A stretch of 64,000 bases of DNA, from the NCBI GenBank assembly GCA_007449985.2, contig VIIQ02000373.1, positions 1 through 64,000 of the forward strand, read 5' to 3'. Within the stretch, counting starts at the first letter, position 1. Each line of letters begins with the position of its first letter. The stretch comes from Desmodesmus armatus (Eukaryota; Chlorophyta; Chlorophyceae; Sphaeropleales; Scenedesmaceae). The notes beneath the pieces are model-generated. The model was not told where the DNA came from, searched no databases, and saw only the letters and a list, made by a program, of their open reading frames with translations. This document shows, piece after piece, positions 1-23,270 of the stretch. A program made the translations under genes and the position numbers.

Positions 1-830
1 GGGGGCATGGTTTCAGGGGCCAAAGTGCTCCTTGCTCACCCCCTATAAGCACTGTCGTACGGCAGATCAGGCCAGATCAGGCCAGATTCCAGTTGCTACC
101 GCCCCTGAGCTGCCCAAAACCGTGCTATCGCTCCTCGCTCCCCCCCGGTCAGACGACACGGTGCATCACTTCCAAAAAAACGCTACCCTGAAAGGAAACA
201 GCTTGAGAATACCTATAGAAAAATAGATTGAGGTACAACCCAGCAGACATCTCGCCCCTCTGCCTCCTCCTCTTCGACGGTGTTCAAATCATACTTATCC
301 GTGTTCGCTTGTGTTTATTACTTTCCCGATCTGGGCAGTTCCGGCTGGAACGTAGCTGATGCTGCGCCTCTTTTGCCATAGCCCTGCTGGGCGGACACAG
401 CACAGCCCCGAGTTCGCAGTTGTTTCCATGGTAAGCGGATGCATCTGTTTTCTGCGAGCCAGGCCCAGCAGGCCGTGCTGTCTGCCAGCGGCATCACAGC
501 CCATCAGCAGCAGAATGATCAGACTGTTGGGCCCAGTAGTTCCTAGCTCTTACCCGAGTTCCGTTCATGCAGGCGTCGTTCAAACTCGGACTTAGGAAAG
601 CCCAGCTACTGGCTCCATGAAGCTGTGGCTCGGGGAGACCTCAAGGTAAAAGCAAGGCCAACCTGCTGTTCTGTTGGGGACCTCAAGCAGCTGGTTGTGG
701 GCAGTGCCATGTTGGCAGCAGCAAAGTCGAAGCCGTGCACCTGCATCTATAATGACTTCCGTGCATCATGTTATGCTAGCATTCGCAGTCATCACAGTGT
801 GCAGTAGCTGCCAGTGCTCCTGTGTGCTGG
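1..830. other. Unassigned sequence at window start
   Basis: I see no supported gene. Short ORFs occur on both strands but none has a recognisable motif, splice context or coding bias. The stretch could be 5' flanking DNA or an intron of the ankyrin-RING gene to the right. Confidence 0.4.
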
Positions 831-1410
831 CCGGTATCAATGGGGGTCCCGTCACCAGCAGTAGGCGCTGTGCTGACAAGAACTACCAGCAGCTGCAGCA
901 ATAAAGACGCGGCCAAGCGCGGAGCACCAGCAGCAGCCGCAGCAACTGAGCAGCACCTACCCACTTGCTACCTCTCAACTGCAGTTCCTGCTCCTTTGCA
1001 TCATGCAATTTGGATGGGCCAGTATCACTGGGGGTCCCGTCAGCAGCAGTGTGCGCTGTGCTGACTATGTGAAACAAGCAGCTACAGCAACAGAGCTGCT
1101 GCAGCGATGGGGACACCACCAAGCTTGGAGCATCAGTAGCAGCAGCTGCTGCAGCAGGACTCCTCCACTTGCCCACTCTAACCCCTTTCCCGCCAGCAGC
1201 AGTGTGCGCTGTGCTGACCAAGGACTATGAGCAGCTGCAGCAAGTAGCTGCAGCAAGGGGGACACCGCACAGCACGGAGTATCAGCGCGGCAGCAGCAGC
1301 AGCAGCAGCAGCAGCGCAGCAGCAGCAGCAGCACCCCGCCACTTGCCCACTGTGCTGTGTGCTGAACCGAGGAGAACAAGCAGCTGCTCTTCCCTCCTTG
1401 CGCGTGCCGG
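831..1410. repeat. Diverged CAG-rich minisatellite, about four copies
   Basis: A unit of roughly 170-185 bp recurs with starts near 831, 1013, 1190 and 1340. Each holds the core 'cagcagtgtgcgctgtgctga' or a variant, followed by an 'agcagctgcagca' segment. Copies have diverged by substitution and indels. Short CAG runs inside produce the poly-Q/S/A reading frames on both strands. I treat these as repeat by-products, not genes. Confidence 0.6.
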
Positions 1411-1474
1411 TTGCGCGGCTGACGGTTGATGTGACGAAATCATTGTCATTTGTTCCCACTGCCATCTCACTGCC

Positions 1475-13123
<11,649 letters not shown>

Positions 13124-13179
13124 TGTAATGGCTCCCACAGCAGCAGCAGCAGCAGCAGCAGCAGGAGGAGGACCAGTGG

Positions 13180-13445
13180 CCTGCCCCTGCTGCTGCCCGG
13201 CACGCACCTGGCGTTGTGTGAGGGGTGCAGTGATTCGCTGCAAGCTGGGGGCCCCAAGGTTGTCGGGTGCTGTGCTTGCAGCACATCCCAGGCATCTACA
13301 TGTCCTAGGGTGTTGCCAACAGCAACAGCAGCAGCAGTATGAGGAGCAGTTTCCTGGTGCTGCTGCCCTCGCGTTGTGTGAGGGGTGCAGTGATGTGCTG
13401 CAGGCTGGGTGTGGTGTTACTGGGTTTGCATGCAGTGCAGCATGA
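13180..13445 (+). pseudogene. Two decayed copies of the RING exon
   Basis: 13,180-13,308 repeats the end of the RING exon (compare 12,990-13,123), including 'gcgttgtgtgaggggtgcag', 'gattcgctgcaagctggggg' and 'cccaggcatctacatg', but has lost the first C-x2-C and the C-terminal CPVC. 13,350-13,440 is a third, shorter copy with the same core. Neither can form a complete RING. Confidence 0.8.
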
Positions 13446-16300
13446 GGCTGGCTTTGATGCATCAGCAGGCGTAGCCGGGCTGTGTGTGTGTGCGGGGGGG
13501 GGGGGGGGGGGGGCTTCTGTGTCTTTGTGGGGCTTGTGTGTGTCTGGGGTTCAGCAGCCGTAGCCGGGCCCACCCCCTGCCTGTGTATGGGGGACTTCTG
13601 TGTGTTTGTTGGGGCTTGTGTGTGTCTGGGATTCAGCAGCCGTAGCCGGGCCCACCCCCTGCCTGTGTATGGGGGACTTCTGTGTGTTTGTTGGGGCTTG
13701 TGTGTGTCTGGGATTCAGCAGCCGTAGCCGGGCCCACCCCCTGCCTGTGTATGGGGGACTTCTGTGTGTGCCTCCCTCTCTGCCGAAGGCTGGCACCCTC
13801 GCATCAAGGCCATGCCTGGTGCTGTGTGGGGTTGGGCTTTTGTGTGTGTGTTTTGTCCCCTGCCTAATGCTGGGTGGGTTGCCTCCCTGCCTGGAGCTGG
13901 TGCAGGATGCGCTGTGGGGGTATATTGTGTTCTTGATACTGCCAGCAAGGACTGGTCGTGTTGGTTGTGCCAGGTCAAAACATGTGGCGTGTTTGCGCCT
14001 CCCTCGTGTGTCACATTGTGTGTAGATGTGCCATGGGGAAGCCACCACTCTCTCTCAGCTGGTGTGTACGTGTCAGGGGGGATTGTGTGTGCCGAGGGAC
14101 GGAGCGGATGCGGTGTGCACTCGACACCAGCGTTGCTTGGTATCAGGCAGGTGGAGAGTGGCTTGGCTGGTGTTTTTTTTGGGGGGGGGGGGGGGGGGGG
14201 GGTCCCACCAGTGTGCGCTAGTAAGCAGGATCTGAGACGTCAAATGTTTGTGCGCAGCTGACGTGATCACACCCACACCCATTTCATTCACTTTGGCGTC
14301 TGTTGTACATGTTGACCCACACTTGTGTGTTGGCCGAAAGGTGGACTATCATGTGTCTTGACTCCTGACACCCCCCCCCCCTGCCCACGGGCGCTGACTG
14401 ACATTCACCACAGCCTTTCTTTGTTGACTGACCCTACCCAAGTCGCCATATGGTTGATGCTTTGAGTGTGCCAAGGTGTGTTGGGTGTTGCGCACGAAAG
14501 CCTGTGTGTTGCGCTTGCAAACTCGTGGCCTTTGGCTTTTGTGACTGCACCAAAGACATGCGGTGTTTTTTGCACCTCCTGTGTGATCCCTTTCTGGCTG
14601 TTGATTGATGTGACACTTTCCTTGCGGCAAAGAACAGCTCTTGGCTGCTGCTGCTGCTGCTGCTGCTGCTGCGTTTGGATGAGGTTGGTAAGAGTTGAGT
14701 TGGGCTCAGGCAAACGCATTTGTTGTCCGTGGGTGGCTGGGCTGAAGGGGGAGTCTCACATGGTTTGAGCTCAACTTGCAGGCAGTGCAACATGCAACTG
14801 TCCATGTAGGGCAAACAGCAAAAGCTTTGTGGGGTGGGTGGCTGGGCCGCATGGTTCTAGGTTCAAGTTGCAGGCAGTGCCGTATGCGAATGGCATTGTG
14901 GGGTGTCCAAACAGGCTTTGTGGGGGCAAACAGCAACCTCGCTTTTAAAATCTGGCTATTTTGCATGTCAGTGGACAAGTTAGACGGACAAGTTGAATGG
15001 ATGGACATGTGGTGTGCTGTGCTCGCTGCAGTATGCAAAAAGGAAGTTGCAGCGCAATCAATGTTGCAGACATTGATGGGACGTCGGCAACATCCAAAGT
15101 CAATGTATTTGAGAAGCGCCATGAAAAAGTCGCGAGGCCGGACGTCACTGGGTTTACGTGTGGTGCAGCGTGAGGCCGGCCGTGATGCAGGGTTGAACAG
15201 CAGTAGCTCGCTGGGCCCACCCCCTCCATGGTGTTGTGTGGGGTGTAAGGCTAAGGCTTCTGTGTGTTTGTCTTTCTGCCTAGGCTGGCAACCTTGCATC
15301 AATGCCCTCTTGTGACCTGAATTGATTCAACTCCGGGTGCCAATGCTGCAACTTGTTGATGGCTGGCTGTCCCGCACGGCTGGCTTTCATTGTACAGGTG
15401 CTTGCAAAACGACAGTTGGTTGTATTGACAGTTTCCTTGCTATGCGATGTCTAGCCGGGGCGGACTCACCTGCACCCCCCTGCATGTGGCGTCCCTGTCA
15501 ACTGGTGCCGCGCAACCATGGCCTTGATACAGAGTTCAGCAGCCATGGGCATCTGTGCGGCATGCTGCTGTAGCGGGGTGTGTGAGAGTTGTTTGTGTGG
15601 ACCATGGCGTGCTGTGCTGGTGTGTGTGTGGGGGGGGGGGGGTCAGTTTGGGCGAGCTTGAGAGAGGGAGAGGACTCAGCATGGGTGGTGGGTGGGTGTG
15701 TCCTTGTGTATGACAAGGGCAGTGCAGGCCATGCGGAACGCTTGATGTGCACAGGACAGCGGAGGGGCGATATCGGGAGGCAGGTGGAGGAGAGTTGGTT
15801 GCTGGTTGCTGCTGGCTGCTGCTTGCTTTGTGTGCCAGCGTATGCGTGATGGTTGTCAATCAGGAAGCAGGAATGGCATGTGTTCGTGCGCAGCCGACGT
15901 GATCACCCCCACACCATTTCATTGACTCGTTGACTCTGGTGTTGATTGTACATGCCAGTAGCTTGTCGAGGGTCACCTCACATACTGTGGGAGGAAATGA
16001 CATTGAGCTTCTTACGTGTGTGTTCGCGCCTGCCTCGTGATCCCTTTTGTGATGTTGCATGATGTGACACTTCCTTTGTTACTTGATAGGGCTGTTGCGG
16101 TGTGTTGAAGGCTGTGTGGGGACAAACATTACGGTCTTGTAACAATTTGGCTATGTTCAAGTCAGCTTGACTTGTAGGACAACCTAGACATGCACGGAAG
16201 TGTGTGGTGTGCTGTGCTCGCTGCAGTTTGTCACAAGCAGTGGCATGGCAAGCAAACTTATGAGACAGCACGACAGCGCATGCGGCTGATCACATTTGCA
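13430..16300. repeat. Diverged segmental duplication, 1.2-1.7 kb period
   Basis: Blocks near 13,430-14,650 recur in order near 15,160-16,080. Examples are 'gtgcgcagctgacgtgatcac' at 14,250 against 'gtgcgcagccgacgtgatcac' at 15,887, and 'ctcgctgcagt' blocks at 15,022 and 16,217. The copies are strongly diverged. I find no gene with support in this stretch. Confidence 0.55.
13510..13772 (+). repeat. 82-bp tandem repeat, three copies
   Basis: The unit contains 'gggacttctgtgtgtttgtt' and 'cagcagccgtagccgggccc'. Copies start one period apart, for example 'gggacttc' at 13,591 and 13,673. Copies two and three are nearly identical and the first is slightly diverged. The short ORFs across it repeat with the same period and are not genes. 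Confidence 0.9.
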
Positions 16301-16479
16301 GCCTGGGGAATGTTTTGGGCCTTCAACTCGAGCACATGTATCGCGTCTCATTGGCACAAGGCCGTATGTGTGAGGCATGCAGCAGAAGCAACCGCTAAGC
16401 TGCTGTGACCCACTGACTTGCATGTTGTGCTCACTCCTTCCTACCAATAGCAGCAGCAGCAGGCAGGCAGGCAGCAGGG

Positions 16480-17094
16480 ATGGATAGCATTGCACAACAC
16501 AGAGGATGGGGCAACACCTGGAGTGTTGCCAGTGGAAATACTCGCAACACCCACCTGAGCTCAGCACTGAGTATGTCCCTAAAGCAACACAGGCGACCTT
16601 CAGAAAGGAAATTTCCGTATGTGTGCAGTCCAGCAATAGCAGACGCAGTAGCAGTAGTGTATAGCAGCGAGGCGCTGATGTGTCGTGTGTTGTGTGGTGT
16701 GCTGAATGCATCAGGTGTGGTGCGGGCCCTGCTGCAAATCGAGCAGCTGGATACTGTGGATGTGGCTGGGATACAACTGCTATACATGCAGCTCCTGCAA
16801 CAGCAGCAGCAACAGGAGCATGCTCTGCCAGTGCAGCCGCACCAACAGCAATCCGCCATGCATCCGCATCGGCAGCAGCGGCAGGCCCAACTGAAAGACC
16901 AGCAGTCAGAGCTGCAGCAGATTCAGCAGCCGCAGATTCAGCAGCAGCAGAAAATGCAGGGCCATTGGAACGGCCAGCAGTCCGAGCAGCAGCAGCAACA
17001 GCAGCTTCAACTGTTGCGAGGCTACCTAACGGCAGCTACCGCCAAGGATTCTGCTTTGATGGTCACGCTTCAGCAAGTGCATCAGCAGCAGTAG
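16480..17094 (+). CDS. Doubtful Q-rich ORF
   Basis: A 204-residue open frame. The first 110 residues are non-repetitive with a leucine-rich segment near residue 85-110 (VVRALLQIEQLDTVDVAGIQ). The rest is glutamine-rich. No domain is recognised and no splice context is evident. It could be an exon of an unrecognised gene or a chance frame created by CAG repeats. Confidence 0.25.
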   Translation: MDSIAQHRGWGNTWSVASGNTRNTHLSSALSMSLKQHRRPSERKFPYVCSPAIADAVAVVYSSEALMCRVLCGVLNASGVVRALLQIEQLDTVDVAGIQLLYMQLLQQQQQQEHALPVQPHQQQSAMHPHRQQRQAQLKDQQSELQQIQQPQIQQQQKMQGHWNGQQSEQQQQQQLQLLRGYLTAATAKDSALMVTLQQVHQQQ

Positions 17095-17299
17095 CAGTAG
17101 CAGTAGCAGCAGCAACAACAGGTGCCTCTCAAGCCTACCAACAACCATCGCTTGTGGCACAAGCAGTAGTATTAACAGCCTTGCTCCTAGCTCTCTGCCA
17201 CGTGCTGCAGCAGCAGCAGCTGCCATGTACAGGGACCCCCTGAGTGGCTGTTGTTTTGCTTGGCAGTTGTCCCTAGTAGATCTGGATTTGAAGCATGTT

Positions 17300-17720
17300 G
17301 GCAAGGTTCTTGTGCATTGGGCGCTAGACAGAGCTGTGGTGGCAGCAGCAGAGGGGCAACCAGCATTGCTGCAACAGCATGTGGGGATGGGGGGAGGCAT
17401 GTAGGTGGCTGGCAGGGGGTGGGGGAGGCATGTAGGTGGCTGGCAGGGGGTGGGTGAGTGAGGGGGCAGCCGCCATGCAAACCGCCTTCCCCTCCCTCGT
17501 CACTGGTGGCAGTGTTGCCTTGCAATCGTCCTTGGTTGATGTTGCCAATATCGTGGGCCACAATTCGGTTGGCAAGGGTTCAAGTGCATTTCGTTCAATA
17601 GGACTGTGGTGGTGGCAGCAGAGGAACAACCCCTCACTGCTGCAACAGCATGTGCGGGACGGGGGACTGTGGGTAGGGGAGGCATGCGGGTGGCTGAAAG
17701 GGGGTGGGTGATTGGATGTT
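17300..17720. repeat. Tandem duplication of a GGCAGCAG/GGGGGAGGCATG segment
   Basis: The block 17,330-17,460 ('gctgtggtggcagcagcagagg ... gctgcaacagcatgtg ... ggaggcatgtaggtggctg') recurs at 17,603-17,715 with about 20 percent differences. A 31-bp sub-unit containing 'ggaggcatgtaggtggctgg' is itself doubled at 17,393-17,455. Confidence 0.65.
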
Positions 17721-19014
17721 TAGCCAACAACCCCTTCTCTCCCCCAATGAGATGCCTGGCAGTTGTCTTCTGGTTCAGTTCAAGGCAGCAAGGTGCACGT
17801 TTGAAGGCTGGACGTCAAGCCGTGTGATGGTAGCAAGAGCGCCCCCCCCCCCCCCCCCCACGCCCACCAACATTGCCTGGATCTTGGTCACATGTTGGGC
17901 TGCATGAGGCAGTCAGTGGGAAGAGCACTCTTTGTAGCTCCCGTCACGCGCTAAATTGCCTACACACAATCTGTCACAGTCGCATGCATCCCTTGAATTG
18001 ATGCACCTTTCAAAGTACGGGGTACTGGAATCCACAAGTACACTCATACACCGTCCTGATAGAACGGCTGGCGCCAGAGGCGACAGTACTGCATCGACCT
18101 CCATATTAGCCTGGCTGGTGCGCACAGCACGTGCTATGTGATTTTGCAGGTGTTGGTTGTGTTGTTCCAATAAAATTGTGTGGAAGGCAAAGCGTGTCAG
18201 ATCAGCAGCCGATCCGTATGTGTACACACATCTGACAGTACGTGATGCTTGTTCCCTGCTGATCTAGTGGTTGCACTCCGTTGCCAAAACGTACACATCT
18301 GCATAGCCTACTTCCGGGACATCCGTTGTCGATGTACCATCATCACGTCATCCCCGGCCAGCATGCCTTACGACAGTGCTGGCCTTTCTCCAACAGTAAT
18401 GAGGCAACAACATGGCATTTGCGGCAGCCCATGGGTAGTCAGGATCGCATCCTGGATTCTGTCCTGCTAGGGCTGAGTAGTCCCCAGGGAGTCCTTTATT
18501 GCACATTTTGGTCAGTGCATAATTATCAGCGTTGAAATTCAAAACTTTTGTCGTGTAGGATTTTGGAATGGATGTCACGCTGTGTCTAACCAGTTCAGGT
18601 CCGCGTACATTGGCATCAGCACTCTTTCAGCAATGTTTGAAATGATTATTTTACATGTGTTGAAACGGAATATGCGCACCCTGGTCTGGCAACGGCGATT
18701 TTTCACCCGTGTTGTGACTTACTGCTTCTCCTGGGGGTGAAGGACCGCTGCATCCCCATCTCCCTCCAGGGGAGGTCGATGCAATAACATTGTTCTGTGA
18801 CTGTTCTGGGCTGTGTGTATGGGTTTTTGTTGTCACATATGTTCTTGAGGAGCATGTTCCGCTATGAAGTGTGCACACGGTGACCTCTGTGCAACATGTG
18901 TCACCTTACCAGAGTCCAGGGCAAGCTTGCTCAAATCAAAGCCTTTGTCAGTGACAATGTCCGCTGCGTATCCATGTCCATGTTACAAAGGAGTGCATCA
19001 ACACTACTTGCAAT
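17721..19014. other. Gene-free stretch
   Basis: No ORF with recognisable domains. It may be the 3' part or introns of the minus-strand RCC1 gene. A G/C homopolymer at 17,841-17,859 is the only structured feature I see. Confidence 0.4.
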
Positions 19015-19164
19015 GTGGCGCAATTGTTGACAAAGCACCCCTGCAACATGTTGTTCAATCAAACTGGTGAAATCGACGGCGGCTTCACGTCACACACATG
19101 CCTGAAAGCCCCACCACTGGCACGGGTGACCTTTTAGATATGGTAGTCCCATCACCGAGTTGGC
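19015..19164 (-). pseudogene. Degenerate RCC1-repeat exon
   Basis: The minus strand has an acceptor 'gcccgcag' before 19,164, then the RCC1 start GQLGDGTT...PVPVVGLSG in the same phase as the four exons upstream. An in-frame TGA follows 'MCVT' and the expected SVSAG...CAVLQNG half is not recoverable in one frame. It looks like a fifth copy that has decayed. Confidence 0.6.
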
Positions 19165-19935
19165 CTGCGGGCAACCACAAACATCACATTGGCGCATGCC
19201 AGGTGTCATCGTAGCATGTTGTGTCACCGTTTATGCGCAGTAACATCAGTGCGTTACCAAAGCTCTGTGAGGGTTTGCATGCAGTTGGCAACCTGGCAAC
19301 CAATATGGTGTGTGTAACATTATGTTCCTTTGCGCACCGTGCGCAAATCAGATCCAATGGATCGGATCCATAAAGGCTGGATGTACAGTCATGCCCACAT
19401 CGCCCATCGCTCCCAATGCTTTCTTTCTGTTGAGGGCATGCACCTTCATGCTTGTCCACAAGGACACTCATTCAGGACCAGGACAATCAGCATGCAAGCT
19501 TGCATGCCAAAAGCGCTCAGCATTCTCATTGAAACCCCAACACCGTGCCGTGCCATCCAAAAGGACAGCACACGTATGAGCTGGACCTGAAGCAATGCTG
19601 ACAACGTTGACGAGGCTCGGTACAACCACAGGTTCAAAGTTGTATAAGTCCGCTGAGTTTGTGCCGAGCTGCCCTGCAAGCCAAACACAATTGGTGACTT
19701 GGAAAGGACCAAGTGACGCGCAACGTCAAGGTTGCAACTCACCCATGTGACATAATGTTGATAACACCACATGTTGAGTGTCTGCCACGGGGGAAATGTG
19801 GTTGGCACCTTCAAGGAATGGTCATACAATACATGGTCATGCAACCCGTGCGAGCAAGGCCAACCATTCCAGGCGCTGCCATATAACATGTGGTTCACAC
19901 AAAGCGCTTAACTCTACTGGTGGTGCATAACGCAC

Positions 19936-20085
19936 CACTAAAGTTATTCCCCCAACAGAAGACCTTGCCATCCTGCAAGAGAGCGCATGAGTGAGCGTTG
20001 CCTGTTGCAACACTGGTGACAGAACTTAGGCTGGCCACATGTACAGGTACAAGACTGCTTGTCGTGCTTCCATCGCCCAACCTTC
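19936..20085 (-). CDS. RCC1-repeat exon 4
   Basis: This 150-bp exon encodes one RCC1-type repeat ([17 protein letters not shown], then [16 protein letters not shown] and VFCWGNN). The acceptor is 'cctacag' and the donor 'G|GTGCGT'. Intron phase 1 on both sides matches the other RCC1 exons, so exons can be gained or lost without shifting frame. RCC1/BLIP-II-type repeats form seven-bladed propellers. The function of this protein is unknown. Confidence 0.85.
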
Positions 20086-20658
20086 CTGTAGGTCACAATA
20101 GGGTAAAGATCAGTAAAGGGTGGCAGCGAGTTGAAGGCTTCAAGCTTGATCCAAGTTGTGCAGTGTCAATTGCAAACATGTTGAGACCAAAGTTTCCTCC
20201 CTCGCTGCTTCCAATATGTTTGTCAGTGCATTCTCTGATGAGTACTACAATGTCTATTCAGATGCGTTCTATGATGCTGATGCCCCATGAGCCTCGTTGG
20301 CTCCCTACGGGGTACCATGTAACTGTAACCGTAACAGTAAATACAGCCAATACCAGCATTTGCCCTTTGGTGCACTTGCGTTGGATGTGACCACCAAGCA
20401 GATGCACCTCTAAACTATACTACACATGGGAATTGTGATCGCACGCTCAGCCATCTTTGTTACACGCGTATCCAATTGGCATTGCATGTGCGTAGGTTGC
20501 CAGCCACACTGCTTGACTGCTTGCACAAAAACAGAGTGAGGCCATCATTGTTGTTGCAATGGGCAGTTGCATGCCTCACCACGCTGCATAGTCATCGGCA
20601 TGCATATGTATCTCTCATGGTGCATCCTGCAAGTAAAAAAAAGGTTGTAGCCTCTTAC

Positions 20659-20808
20659 CATCGCTGTTGTCTCCCCAACAAAGAGAGGTGCCATTCTCCA
20701 ATACAGCACATGTGTGGTCAGTGCCTGAAACAATGTTGCGCACGTTGGTAAGATTTTGCACCATCACGGGTTTGGTGCGCTGGGTTGTTGAACCATCACC
20801 CAGTTTGC
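20659..20808 (-). CDS. RCC1-repeat exon 3
   Basis: A 150-bp exon: KLGDGSTTQRTKPVMVQNL, NIVSGTDHTCAVLENG, SLCWGDNSDG. The acceptor is 'gcgtgcag' and the donor 'ATG|GTAAGA'. The Cys pair around the HTC and CWG motifs is kept as in the sister exons. It is one propeller blade of the same minus-strand gene. Confidence 0.88.
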
Positions 20809-21061
20809 CTGCACGCAAGCATGTCAATCGCACTCTTGGTTTTCCTAGGGTTGAATTTTTTTTATTGTGGCTCTGCGTGTTGCTTGTGTGGCTCACAGCC
20901 CAACATTGACAGCTTGTCAAATGCTGGCATACATTTAATGAGACAAGAATTGTTGCAAGCGCATGCAATGCAATGCAAAGCTTGTCAAGTTGCCTAAGCA
21001 ATTTAGCAAATATGTGCACATAGCATTCAACAACTCCAACATGACCTCGTGTCCTTCTTAC

Positions 21062-21211
21062 CATACGAATTGTCCCCCCAACACAAAGCCGTCCCATTTT
21101 GTAAGACAGCGCATGTGTAGGATCGGCCTGCAGAAATGCTCCTAACATTCCTGAGTCCAACGACAATCTTTGGTGTGTTGCTGTGGGTTGTGGTGCCATC
21201 TCCCAGTTGGC
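21062..21211 (-). CDS. RCC1-repeat exon 2
   Basis: A 150-bp exon: QLGDGTTTHSNTPKIVVGL, SISAGRSYTCAVLQNG, ALCWGDNSYG. The acceptor is 'gtcttgcag' and the donor 'ATG|GTAAGA'. It is the closest relative of exon 3, which suggests tandem exon duplication. Confidence 0.88.
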
Positions 21212-22097
21212 CTGCAAGACACACACATTTGGTATCTTGAACAATCAATGTTGTTGCTTCACGAGTGATAAGCAAGGTCATGCTCATGGTCTGTTGCGCG
21301 TACCTGCCAACACTACTATGCGGCTGACCAACATGTAGTTGACTGAACGCTTTGTTGCTTTTGCTGTCCATGCCCTCCAAGCATGTTATTTGGGCACCAA
21401 CGCAATTTATTGCACTGCCCAACTGTAGCACGCCCATTCTCTGTTGCCGTTGACAACCACTTTGCCAGATCTGCCGCTAAGCGGCCGCGATGCTGCCCTA
21501 CTGTTGCCAGAGCTATTCCTCTGATTAATGCGTTTGATCGCGCCCCTTTCTGGGGCCTCAGATGGCATGGATTCTTTTTTTCTCTCCATAAAAATGTAAA
21601 CCTCACACCATGGCGAGGGATTGGGGAAAGTCATGACCTTGCAAACGAATGACCTTGCAAACGAATGATTGGCATGGTCATGCTCATGGTCTGTTGTATG
21701 TTGTCCTGTGACTTACCTATAACGGCATGTCGATACTAGCTGTGTTTTACCCCCATTAGCAAAACCCTGGTCAATGTTTGACCAGGTTTGACCACATGAC
21801 GAGATAGCTTGCAGTCTTAGCTTTCAAATGGGCCAACCCCCAGCGGCAATGGAGGTCACCAGCATGAGCTATGGCAGTTGAAATCCAAGGGGTACTTTTT
21901 TGCCTTGACCAGTTATGGGTTAACTATTGAAATTCCAGCCCAGTGGTCCAGGCAGCGCCGAGGCCAACCCAAAAACCTCACGTCTAGTTAGGCCAGTGAT
22001 AGGTAGTGCTGAGCCATTGGGTGCATGTGTTGGGTTGGGAAAATGTACGATACAACATAAGCCCCAAGCGTGCGTCAGTGCGTTATTGTTACCATAC

Positions 22098-22250
22098 CGT
22101 TCATGTTGAAGCCCCAACAGCGGGCCTCGCCATTCCTCAGGACACCGCAACTGTGCAGAAAGCCTGCAGATACGCTGGTGAAGTTGTTCTGACCCACTAC
22201 GTTCTGTGGTGTTATTTTGTCCAATTGGGTGGTGCCACGGCCAAGTCCTC
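22098..22250 (-). CDS. RCC1-repeat exon 1
   Basis: A 153-bp exon: GLGRGTTQLDKITPQNVVG, SVSAGFLHSCGVLRNG, ARCWGFNMNG. The acceptor is 'ttgttgcag' and the donor 'ACG|GTATGG'. Further upstream on the same strand, 22,650-22,400 reads DGSTATFFCESQGYRYQPEL and, in the same frame, CCHVWGWDHSNVLGSQPEG. That may be an earlier exon containing another partial repeat. Confidence 0.85.
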
Positions 22251-22998
22251 CTGCAACAAAGGCAAAAACAAAACTGTTGCGGAGCATGAAATGGGAGTGA
22301 TAACATGCGCATAGATAGGACATCCAAAGGCAAGCCTTCATAACGTCATAACGTAATATTCTATTGGATGGAAACCTTCAGGTTGAGAGCCTAATACATT
22401 GCTATGGTCCCAACCCCACACATGACAACATTCTTGGTTTGTACATACGGTGGCAAGTGCGACGCACGCAAGCCTGGTGGAAGTGCAAATCAAACGACAA
22501 AGCTTAAAAGCTTCAGCTTGTTGAGACGTGCACGAGGCAGAGCTGGGAATCCAGATTATGCTGGTGACTGTGTGCCTGGGTGCGATGCCGTCCAGTTCTG
22601 GTTGATAACGGTATCCTTGCGATTCACAAAAAAACGTAGCTGTTGAGCCGTCTGTAAACGAAATAAACCATTGCGTTACATGCTGGCATGGCATGGATGC
22701 ACCCATCGCCGTAAGGACTTCTGAATGATTACGAGGCGGGCAGACAACCGTGCGCTGCCATGGGACGGCATTGTTCCACAAGGTTTGATAGAAAAACCAG
22801 TGTGTTTGCATTTTCCGGCGGAAATTATTGTGGGGGAAGCGGGACTCGTTATTTGAAGGTGTCTTACATACCTCTTTCCACATCATCTTGTACTAAGGTA
22901 TCGGGTGTTACATCGGGTGACACGGTGCCCATAACAGGACACCCCCCCCCTAGAGTACTCCAGAATAGTACCCAGAATATGCACAGAGTACAGGGCCA

Positions 22999-23270
22999 GA
23001 ATTTGGCCCAGAATTGGCCAGAATTCTGACCCGTTCAGCCCACACCAGGGCGAAATTTGGCGAAGTCCACCAGATGCCTCCTTGCACCCTTGCCGCAAGC
23101 CAGAGGCTCTGGCATTCTGCCCAGTCTGGGCCCTTTCCCCTACTCCAGGTCACTCTAGCAGTTTTATTGAAATATTTCGAAGTCCACCAGACACCCCCCT
23201 GCCCCCTGCACTCTGGCATTCTGCCCACTCTGGGCCGTTCCACCCACTCCGGGCCATTCTAGCAGTCCAC
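22999..23270. repeat. About 130-bp tandem repeat, two copies
   Basis: 'ggcgaagtccaccaga ... ctctggcattctgcccagtctgggcc' (23,058-23,130) recurs at 23,177-23,250 as 'cgaagtccaccagacacc ... ctctggcattctgcccactctgggcc'. No gene is supported here. Confidence 0.7.

Noticed and set aside
13510..13772. CRISPR array
   Set aside because: The 82-bp units are contiguous without unique spacers, and the setting is eukaryotic.
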